Shown one piece after another: positions 56,590 through 64,000 of a stretch of 64,000 bases of DNA. How positions within the stretch are numbered: the first letter of the stretch is position 1; the number at the start of each line of letters is the position of its first letter. The translations under genes and the position numbers were made by a program. Source of the stretch: Sarcomyxa edulis (taxonomy: Eukaryota > Basidiomycota > Agaricomycetes > Agaricales > Mycenaceae); assembly GCA_009761415.1 (NCBI GenBank), contig QUOL01000012.1:1069001-1133000 (forward strand), given 5' to 3'. The notes below the pieces were generated by a model, which did no database searches, had not been told where the DNA came from, and saw nothing but the letters and a program-made list of their open reading frames with translations.

Positions 56590-57117
56590 GGTAGAGAAAG
56601 AGATAGAGAGAAGAAACGGAATGCAGACTGCAGGTCTCCAGCAGTACCTCGGTCTAGACAAACTATTTAAGTATTTGATTTATGACTCGAGTCCGTCGCT
56701 CGACCATTCCATAACTTCCCCATTCATCATGTGAAAATTACAGGAGAAGATTTAAACCGGTGTATCGTAACTGGCGGAGAGGATAGGATCCCCAGATAAC
56801 CATTTGTACTGGGATGAAGTGGGCGGAAGGACGAACGGGCTTGCCAGCGAAAACTACGATTGCCGTTTTGGGGAACGGGACTCCGCTGAACTGCGTCTTT
56901 TGCAGAGTAATCAAATCACAAGCGTGCTATTACAGTTTTTTCGTCGCTACAATAGCATCGAATTGAAACCCATGCCATCGGCTGTAATCCTAGCGGATAC
57001 TCTCCTGGTGATTAGTCCACATCCTGCAACGAATTTAGAATCAAACGATGGGCGTGGAACTTGACTGGAATAACATTTATCACGTACTCAGCATAGTGGT
57101 ATGTAGGGCCTCTCGAA
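56590..57117. other. Intergenic, MAE1 promoter
   Basis: About 530 bp between tandem minus-strand genes. An open frame at 56804-57064 (plus) has no support. Nothing else is recognised. Confidence 0.45.
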
Positions 57118-57669
57118 TCACCAGAACTCTCGTCGTCTAGCACGAATTGCTTTAACCATCGTCCTCTTTTCTGACCATCTCTCTCTAGCCTCTTCATGCT
57201 TCTGATCCCGAATTTTGATAGCAGCCCTTCTCTTCGACTTTGGCAAGGCTGCGACTAGAGCGACAAACTGTTGTGTGACCCCAAACTGCTTCGCAAGTTT
57301 ACCCCGGGTGTAGTGCTCTGGATTTGAGAGCCGTAAGCGACGGATTTCTTGCTTGACTTCTACTGTTACTCGGGGTGGTTGGATTTTTTCGGCCGATGGT
57401 CGTATAAGTGGAGGAAGAGGTGCATCTACAGGTGGTGTAGGTGGTCGAAGTAGAGGTGATGCAGGATTTGTAGTATAAGAAAGAGGTGAAGGTGCCGTTG
57501 GCGGTGGACGATGTATGAATGTCAAGTCGTCGAAAGCCTTTACGGCTGCGTTTGGATTGTCAACGAGAGGATCTGGAGCATAGTAAGGAGGTCTCTCCGA
57601 TGAGCCAGATACTGGACGAGGCCATTTCCCCGAGTAAGAACGAATAAAAGTTAGCACTCGTCGATTCAT
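57118..57669 (-). CDS. MRPL20: Mitochondrial large-subunit ribosomal protein mL58 (Mrpl20 type)
   Basis: A single intronless frame of 183 residues. It opens with a basic, Ser/Arg-rich leader (MNRRVLTFIRSYSGKWPRP) that fits mitochondrial import. Conserved points: RPPYYAPDPLVDNPNA, then TFIHRPPPTAPSP, PLPPLIRPSAEKIQ, a helical block EIRRLRLSNPEHYTRGKLAK followed by QFGVTQQFVALVA, and a strongly basic C-terminus (KSKRRAAIKIRDQKHEEARE; RARRREFW). The TFIHRPPP box plus 'EIR-LR-NP--Y-R-KLA--F-V---FV' corresponds to fungal Mrpl20/mL58. The assignment is from remembered family pattern, so orthology should be confirmed. Confidence 0.75.
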   Translation of the reverse strand: MNRRVLTFIRSYSGKWPRPVSGSSERPPYYAPDPLVDNPNAAVKAFDDLTFIHRPPPTAPSPLSYTTNPASPLLRPPTPPVDAPLPPLIRPSAEKIQPPRVTVEVKQEIRRLRLSNPEHYTRGKLAKQFGVTQQFVALVAALPKSKRRAAIKIRDQKHEEARERWSEKRTMVKAIRARRREFW

Positions 57670-58048
57670 GAAGAATGATTGTTACGAGTCTTATGCTCGC
57701 CGGAGGAAATGTTAAAAGGTGACACCGGTGACGACTCGTGACTTTTCGGTCACAAGTCGCGCTACGCGATTGACGCGCCGCTTTCCTGCTCTCACTTTCT
57801 GCAGCGAAAGCGTAGAAAGTTTATCTATCCCTGACTCCTGCATTGGGTTTCATTTAATATCTTGTAAGAGAGATGGTCTTTGAGATGTACACTGCTCGTC
57901 ATCACCGAGTACGACGATTGAACGGTAGAATTTGATCAACTTGAATACTGGAGTTCGAAAATTCTGGCCCAGGCTTTGTCATATATATTATAATGAATAG
58001 CAAGAGGGTCATAGTTCTGTATCCGTCTACGTATAATCACGCGGCAGC
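57670..58048. other. Intergenic, no gene seen
   Basis: Spacer between the mL58 gene promoter and the GST 3' end, both minus strand. A 'gacaccggtgacgactcgtgac' stretch at about 57720 is mildly palindromic but not assignable. Confidence 0.4.
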
Positions 58049-59146
58049 TCAAGCAGGAACCTGAGACCCAGCAACCACTCCTGGTTTACTGGAGACCGTG
58101 TCGAACCAATTCTTGAACGAAAAAAATTGTTAGTGAGTAGTAATCATCGAGAATTATTGAGAATCGCTCACTTTCAGCCCCGGCCATGCGTCTAGCGAGT
58201 CTATCCCTGCATACTTGTGTACTGAGACCCTGATCAAGAAATTCAACCGCACGTTCGAAAAGTTGAAATCTAAATTGAAGGAGTGCTCACCAAGGCTGAG
58301 CATTGATATCTGCGATACTAAAGATACCCTTTGGGCCAGGCCCCGCCAAGTAATCACGTTCAGCGAGACGTATCTCCAACACGCTATACAGGCGTTTAGT
58401 CTCCTCCGTGTATCCTGAGAAGGAATGTAATCAACAACTGTCATCGTACACTCCTTGATTTAGGAGCAACGTACGGTTTTTGGCATAAGGGAGGTCTTCA
58501 GGTGCGACGTTGAGGAAATGATGAGCTGCGAGACATTTCAGTCTACAGATCCTCTTAGTCCATGTACTGAAATCACAACGCACCTTGTCCTTGCATGGGA
58601 CCAAGACCTCCATGCTACGAACGTCTATTAGCATGTTGAGATCCTATAAACATATGAAATCGCTCCTTACTGTCCAAAAGATCCATTGCAGCATCTCACT
58701 ATGATCATTTGGCTGTGTCACAGGATCAAACGAGAATTTATACTCTTTATCATAGTGCTGCTCGAGGTAGAGAAGAATAGCAGCGGATTCAAACACGGTA
58801 AAGTCCCGGAGTCGGTCAAACAACACTGGGATTCGCCCGTTTGGGTTTAGCTTGATAAACCACGGTTCTTTCTGCATGTTTTTGGAGAGATCGATTTTGT
58901 GTACACTGGAACATGATGTTCAGTATATATCACCAGTAAGATCAGTATATTGATTATTTGCACTCACTCATAATCCATCCCGTACGCGCCTCTGAGTTCC
59001 TCCAGGAGAACCGAGACTTTCCTTCCATTAGGGGTCCCGGCGGTATACAGTAGGAAGGGTTTTGTAGCTGTCGATAGATTCCTTCTAGCACCAGAAACTG
59101 GTAAAATACGCGCAATAGATGCGAGACGCGTCGATAGAACTGACAT
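58049..59146 (-). CDS. Glutathione S-transferase with a mitochondrial-type leader
   Basis: Seven exons. The leader [20 protein letters not shown] followed by RRNLSTATK is basic, Ser-rich and lacks acids, as expected of a mitochondrial targeting sequence. The thioredoxin-fold domain follows: [47 protein letters not shown] and the glutathione-contact [15 protein letters not shown]. The helical C-domain has [38 protein letters not shown] and [17 protein letters not shown], then WPGLKNWFDTV. This places it in the Ure2p-like/GTT fungal group. The acceptor GTTCGTAG restores HGGLGPMQG; read-through of that intron gives stops. It probably acts in detoxification or redox control; substrate unknown. 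Confidence 0.88.
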
Positions 59147-59814
59147 GGAAACCTAAAGAGAAAAAAGAGTGCGTATGAGTGTTGCAAATCGTCACATATT
59201 TATAACGAGCTGATGCATGATGACTGAGCAACCGGTGGGTTTGTCAGACACTGTGTTTACATATGCATGTAGTTCTGCATGACAGAGGAGGAGATGGTAT
59301 TGGTATTGGTATTGCCGTGTTTTTCGCTGGGTAGAGCGTAAAACGGATATAAGTAAGATGGAGGAGATGGAGAGAGACAACGAGAGAGAGAGAAAGAGAA
59401 AGAGAAGAAGAAAAGGAGACTTTGGTAATGAGTGTTGAGCTGATGCCGTACATTGTCTATAAAGTATACATAAATGAAGGAACGTCGTAAGGATAATGAG
59501 TGGGTGGCCATAAACTCAAGAAAGAAAAGGGCGAGTCTAGGCGCGCACGGAACAAGAGAACGAAGGACTCCAGGGATTCCCGGATGTTAGAACACCCCCA
59601 AAGAAAGAAGAGGCATACACGAGTTTAGATATATAGCCGCGGAAAACTTTGAGATTTTTTTGGAGTCCAGGGAACGGAATACAAAAAAAAGCTGGTCCAA
59701 GAAGTCGTACATGTCATAAACAAGAAGGAATTGTTTTTAAAAGGGAGACATATCTGTTAAACGTGAACGCTAAAAAAAGAGCTCACCCCGTGGAAGGGGA
59801 GGGTATATCGGAAA
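59147..59814. other. Intergenic with a purine-rich tract
   Basis: About 670 bp between tandem minus-strand genes. It includes a GA-rich run at about 59369-59420 (long gagaga/gaaaga stretch) upstream of the GST start, which may be a promoter poly-purine element. No gene supported. Confidence 0.45.
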
Positions 59815-62118
59815 TCAGGTATCATCCATCGCTGAGCTGGGGCGATCGTGAGCGTGGGGCGACAAGTCAGCAGAGTTTCTGCGACTGCTAGCACGTTTTG
59901 GAGACGGTGGCGTGCTATGCTCATGTTTGGATTCGATTAGAGAGTCGGATTGCTGAGGGTAGCGATGAGGGCCTGAACGTGGATGTGACGATTGCCGATT
60001 AGGCCGTTCAGAATGATTGCTACGAGAAGAAGAGTGAGGGCTAGGCATCACTTTACTGGACGGTGGCGGCGGATGAGAGTTCCCGCTATCGCGAAACCCT
60101 TGCGGTGGGGAATGCAGAGCAAACGAAGTCCGAGGTTGAGATGCTGATGCATCAGGTTGTGAACGCGGCGGCTCCAAACGGGAGGCAGATATGGAAAGAC
60201 GCCTTGTCTCGAAAGGCGCAGGTGAGCTTTTTGTAGACTCGGGCATATTGTCACGGTGGTCTCTACTATCTGGACCCCATCCTGGGGACGAAAGCCTCCG
60301 GGTAGGTTCGGGGCGCACGCGCAAAGACGATTCAACGGGAGCAACCGGCGGGAAGGTATACGTTTTGGGAGGTACGGGTTCTGGGGAATTGCCATTTTGC
60401 TGAGGTTGTTTCCCTTTCCCCTTTCCACCGGTAATGTGGTCAGAATTGTTATAGCTTCGCGTCGAGGTGGCTGCGCGGAGTGCACCCTCGAGCTCTTCGA
60501 CCCTTCGATGTAGGCCAGCCATCTCGGCACGCATCCCTCCTACTTTCTTTTCCACTAAGGCATCCACAGTTTCGTTTAGCTTGTCCTGCTGTTGCGTCAA
60601 GGTTTGCATCAACGTATTTGACCTTTGCAACTGCTCGGACAACCAGTTTTTTAGTTGCTTAGAGTCATTAAGCGCGTCGTAGAAGACTTCGAACGGTGCC
60701 AAAAATGCAGATTTATCTCCGGAATACCCTGGATGCTGAAGAGAGCTGGGCGTGGGTGGAACAAGGGTGTTCGCAATGGCAACCGACGCAGAAGGCGGCG
60801 ATCGTCCCGATATGCCTGCGATAGGTTGAATTGAATTACCAGGCGCGTTTCGTAACATAGCGAGCCTTGTAGGGGTAGGAGGCACATTGCCTGATGCGAT
60901 TCTTCGCACATTATCTCCACCTCCCATGGCAGAAGGCAGACGGGGCAACGCCATTGGAAATCGTCCTGAATAGAATGCTCCTGGTCCAGCATGAGGTACA
61001 GGGGGGGCGCTTTGTATGAGTGGTTGAAACTGCTCTTGCGTATGCGATTCCCTGGGACTGATAACGATATCTGCGGGCTTTTTCTTGCCAGATCCTAGTT
61101 GACCTGCTCGACGACGAGCGAAACTGATCGGAGGAGGCGGGAGAGAGTTTACACCCGCTCCACCTGGGTTCTGGCTCGGAACTGGTGGCGGCTGTTGGCT
61201 GGGAACAGTGATAGGGCTAGGACTTGGGGGCCGTGTGTTTCCACCGTGATTGGTGGTGGTGTTGCGGCGAGTGTTACTGGTGCCGATGCCTGCATTTGGA
61301 CTACGGCGCGCAGGACGCGTAGAAACAGTGGGTTTCCCAGGAGGAGGGCGTTCTTCCCCGGGTGGCATTCCGCTCGATGTGGGTGGAGTACCACTGCCAG
61401 CAGCATTGGAGATTATGCCTGCCACGCTGCCCCTCCTCTGCTCAATCAAAGCCTTTTGCTTCTGTTTGACTGTGATCATTGACCGTACTTGTTCAATAGC
61501 AGCAGGATCGTCGCGCATGACGGTGAATCCAATGACAACCGGCGATATGGGAGTAGGGTTGTTTTGATCTGGTGGTGCCCTAATATCGACATTCAGAGGA
61601 TGAGGCGTACCGCTGACCGTTACACGACGCTTTTTGGCCGCTGTCATATGAAGAGCAGAAGGCGACGGTGCACCTGAGTCCTCGTGTGAAAACCTAGAGT
61701 CTAGCACCCTAGCCTGGGACGGTACGAACTCCATATCTTGATCATGCTCTTCTTTAATTCTGACTAGACGAGGGGAGTGACGTCTAGAGTATGGAATAAG
61801 TGATATGAGAAACTAAGCCAATTCATTTTAAACTTACTCTGGATCTGAAGTTTCTTCATCGCGCACACCCGATGCAGCGTCGGTACGGGTACGTTTTCTA
61901 CTAAATCTTGTGCCAGTATTTTCTGTACTGGGCTGTCGTGAGATAGATTGAGAAGGAGGAGTGTTGACGCGCCGATTTTCGTTTGAAGGCGGTCGAATAG
62001 GAGGCAAAGAGTTGTTTCCTGAGGATATACTACCCAGCGACTGGGTACTGAAGGCCTGCGCAAAGGAAGGTAGGGACTGTGGGGCGTGCGTTGTCGTGCT
62101 GCCGTGATTGAGAGACAT
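59815..62118 (-). CDS. Large disordered protein with a central coiled coil
   Basis: Two exons: from ATG 62118 (MSLNHGSTTTHAPQSLPSFA) to a donor near 61837, then from about 61785 to the stop at 59815; about 750 residues. It is Ser/Pro-rich and disordered, with basic clusters (RFSRKRTRT; AAKKRRV) that could act as nuclear signals. A short segment VVIGFTVMRDDPAAIEQVRS, then MITVKQKQKALIEQRR, looks folded. The only other ordered part is a coiled coil around 60480-60700 (KQLKNWLSEQLQRSNTLMQT; LNETVDALVEKKVGGMRAEM; LHRRVEELEGALRAA). The splice joins SDPE to RHSPRLVRIKEEHDQ. I do not recognise a homologue with known function; nuclear location is an inference. Confidence 0.75.
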
Positions 62119-63098
62119 GATAAAGAGATATAGGGTCGAAAGTGGTACGAAAAAAGAGGGGCGATGAGCTGTAAGACGCGTTCGGCAAGCAAGATGAGAA
62201 GAAAGATAAAAGGGAAGTGTTGAACGGAAGAGAGATGCGCAGGACGATCAGAGGGATGAATGGTCGTAGCCGTTGCGGACGATACCAACGACGAGGAAGT
62301 CGGGATGCAAGAGAGCAATTGCAAGAGAATCGAAGATGGCACTCGGTTGGCACTCGGAGATGGGAGCCTTGCTAGCTTAATTAATCCTTTCCCCAACAGG
62401 AATTCTTTATCGAATCTCAACAAGAGGCAACTTGGGTGTAATATATCTTGCCAGGGCTCATATTTCTCAACTTGAAACGCTGGAGGAAGTAGTTTGAGAC
62501 ACAGCACTCGCATAGCACCCCACCATCCAACAGATGTCTGATATATCCCACCTAGTATCCCCTCCAGGAAAGTCTGGATAGCCTGGATAGCCTGGATAGG
62601 TTCTGGCATTCAATCCTCTCTTTGAAGACTTACACACATCACCTGCCATAAATACCGAGAATCTCTCAATCATTGACACATCACCTCGAGGCTCTTGCGG
62701 TTTCCAATACGCAATCGACGAGCTCTCAGAAGCCAATTTACAACCAATCCAGGCCGCCTTCCTCGAGTTTCTTCTAGAATTGTCAACGTTGGACGGTCCC
62801 GCCCGTGGATAGGTGCAGAGACTCTAGCTCCACGTCTTTAGAATGTTGCGTGCGAAGTTGCGTACATCTTGATGTTATCAGTTCTGCTCGGGGACCCGCA
62901 GTTCTGAGAATGATCGGGCAGACAGCCCGGATGCACATGCCAAACTCTCCCATGTTATACAACTGGAAGTGCAAAATAAAGTACATACACATTTTAAACG
63001 GACCGAAGCCTGTGGTGCATATCGCTATCGGTAAACCCTGCTGTCAAGAGATAGTTTTGAGTACGAGGTTGCAACGAACCGAAGAAGAAACGCACCAA
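62119..63098. other. Intergenic, about 1 kb, with one candidate small spliced gene
   Basis: Between the disordered-protein gene start and the last gene's stop. It contains a short 9-bp tandem (ggatagcct, three copies, 62576-62600) and a 70-codon open stretch (62600-62812, plus strand) with protein-like composition, described separately. The remainder (62813-63098) shows nothing recognisable. Confidence 0.45.
62534..62812 (+). CDS. Candidate small spliced gene (about 77 residues)
   Basis: An ATG at 62534 gives MSDISHL. A 45-nt GT...AG gap (62555-62599) joins it in phase to VLAFNPLFEDLHTSPAINTE ... SPRGSCGFQYAIDELSEANL and QPIQAAFLEFLLELSTLDGP, ending at TAG 62812. The amino-acid make-up is soluble and helical. 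Against it: the proposed intron is made of a 9-bp tandem repeat and lacks a good branch point, 70 codons without a stop can arise by chance, and I recognise no homologue. It may instead be part of a longer, unresolved gene. Confidence 0.25.
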
Positions 63099-64000
63099 TC
63101 ATACGCGTACGGCATCCGTACGTTTCTTTTTTTTACGAGCAGTCAAAATGGTCACTTGAGGGGCAGATGGCTTATGGGCACTATTCAATTGTGTCCCACC
63201 GTTATTTCCGTCCAATGACTTGGATGGGAGACTAGCGTTGCTGACACATATGGAGCCATATATGTGCGAATGATACGTCTCTAATGAAGTGACAGGTTCG
63301 GGGAATGGGTTTGGCGAAACGTCCGGAATACGACGTTGGCCATTCACCAGACGAGGCGGAGGGGTGCGCGGTGGTGCAAGCAGGTTTTCTCGTGAGCCAG
63401 GTTCTGGCTCGGGAGTACGTCGGTCAGATTCGCGGGAGAGCGGAGATATCCGAGAGGAGGGTGGTTTTGGCGCAGGAATAGGCACCAGACCTTCACACAG
63501 ACCTTTGATAGCACCTTCAATAGTCTCTGTGGCACGAATGGCGCGTTCAACCGTCGAAAATTCAACGCCTGTCATAAGTGAGGTCATTATACGTTTGTTT
63601 ATCTGAGAAGACACCTGGCCGGGCTGAGGGGCGAGAGGCGGAACTTCCGAACGCGAAATATCGCTGTCCTTGGGAGACGATACTACCAGAGTGAAGAACC
63701 CAGTGACAGCTCCTGCTACGCATTCCTGGCGGAATGACATTCTTTCCCAAAATTCGCCAGGCGTAACCCTGCCTAGATCTCCCAGCGGACGTTCATCCTT
63801 CTCATCCAAGCCATCTCTCTCTTCCGGACCCGCTGCTGACTTGCCGTCCTTCCCTTCACTATACGACATTTTTCGAGAACGTTTTCGTTCCGGGGATTTT
63901 ACACCATCTGCTTCCGTAGTATATGCTATTTCATCCATAAACCGAGACTTGGGATCATCGTCGAAGGAAGGAATATAATGGCCGAGGTGTTGTTTGCCGT
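63099..64000 (-). CDS. C-terminal part of an unrecognised gene (runs off the window)
   Basis: The frame is open from the right edge of the window (…GKQHLGHYIPSFDDDPKSRF) through MDEIAYTTEADGVK to the stop at 63099, about 300 residues with no intron needed. It is rich in Pro, Ser and charged residues, with a short hydrophobic stretch ECVAGAVTGFFTLVV that could be a membrane-associated helix, and a helical block FSTVERAIRATETIEGAIKG. The C-terminus is very basic (TARKKKKRTDAVRV). The true start lies outside. I do not recognise the family. Confidence 0.6.
   Translation of the reverse strand, partial: GKQHLGHYIPSFDDDPKSRFMDEIAYTTEADGVKSPERKRSRKMSYSEGKDGKSAAGPEERDGLDEKDERPLGDLGRVTPGEFWERMSFRQECVAGAVTGFFTLVVSSPKDSDISRSEVPPLAPQPGQVSSQINKRIMTSLMTGVEFSTVERAIRATETIEGAIKGLCEGLVPIPAPKPPSSRISPLSRESDRRTPEPEPGSRENLLAPPRTPPPRLVNGQRRIPDVSPNPFPEPVTSLETYHSHIYGSICVSNASLPSKSLDGNNGGTQLNSAHKPSAPQVTILTARKKKKRTDAVRV

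Noticed and set aside
56587..56661. Longer N-terminus for the malic enzyme starting near 56661
   Set aside because: The frame is open there but starts with TTG, not ATG, and the added residues do not look like a targeting peptide. ATG 56589 is preferred.

Overview
The window is nuclear DNA from a filamentous basidiomycete, most likely an Agaricomycete. The evidence is very intron-dense genes (introns mostly about 45-65 nt, GT...AG with CTRAY-type branch points), Zn(II)2Cys6 and Kre6/Skn1-type fungal families, a 7-TM family typical of mushrooms, and a decayed relict resembling the N-terminus of Plavaka (CACTA-like) transposases. No prokaryotic, viral, CRISPR or rRNA features were seen. Gene models below were spliced by hand. 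Reading frame was carried across each junction I used, but exon ends are predictions from sequence only.

Layout, left to right. 1-480: 3' end of an unrecognised gene. 1142-4136: Zn2Cys6 transcription factor. 4832-6339: SUMO-activating enzyme subunit Aos1. 6995-9375: Kre6/Skn1 beta-glucan synthesis protein. 10456-12024: intronless dihydrofolate synthase Fol3. 12275-12971 (minus): broken transposase N-terminus. 13220-22818: the spliceosomal core protein Prp8, intein-free. 23015-25385: Rap1-like telomere protein with BRCT and Myb domains. 25697-29001 (minus): Kha1-type K+/H+ antiporter. 29509-33144 (minus): large PH-domain protein. 33663-34808 (minus): SIKE/FGFR1OP2-like STRIPAK coiled-coil protein. 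35129-37574: SAP-domain protein. 38143-40732: low-complexity protein with a 33-residue tandem array. 40907-42235 (minus): PHD-finger protein. 42540-43899 (minus): 7-TM membrane protein. 44740-46224: Erg27 3-ketosteroid reductase. 46349-47680 (minus): F-actin capping alpha subunit. 47868-49760 (minus): isocitrate lyase. 50344-52159 (minus): Alg7. 52339-54121: a single model joining a SET domain to Tad3. 54219-56589 (minus): malic enzyme. 57118-57669 (minus): mitoribosomal protein mL58. 58049-59146 (minus): glutathione transferase with a mitochondrial-type leader. 59815-62118 (minus): disordered/coiled-coil protein. 63099-64000 (minus): C-terminal part of an unrecognised gene.

The content is mainly conserved housekeeping: splicing, SUMO, N-glycosylation, sterol and folate synthesis, cell wall, actin, glyoxylate cycle and malate metabolism. 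There is no operon-like or metabolite-cluster logic. Genes alternate in convergent, divergent and tandem pairs with short spacers, as usual in compact fungal genomes.

The observations most worth checking are: (i) the in-frame SET-Tad3 fusion, which would link a protein methyltransferase-type fold to the tRNA A-to-I editing subunit; (ii) a GC-AG intron followed by a 6-nt microexon in the malic enzyme gene, which together are needed to restore the conserved frame, with further 14-23 nt microexons in other genes; (iii) a recently expanded 99-bp tandem array coding for repeated TPTK/R-type candidate CDK sites; (iv) the frame-broken Plavaka-like relict between fol3 and prp8; and (v) a possible small spliced gene at 62534-62812.
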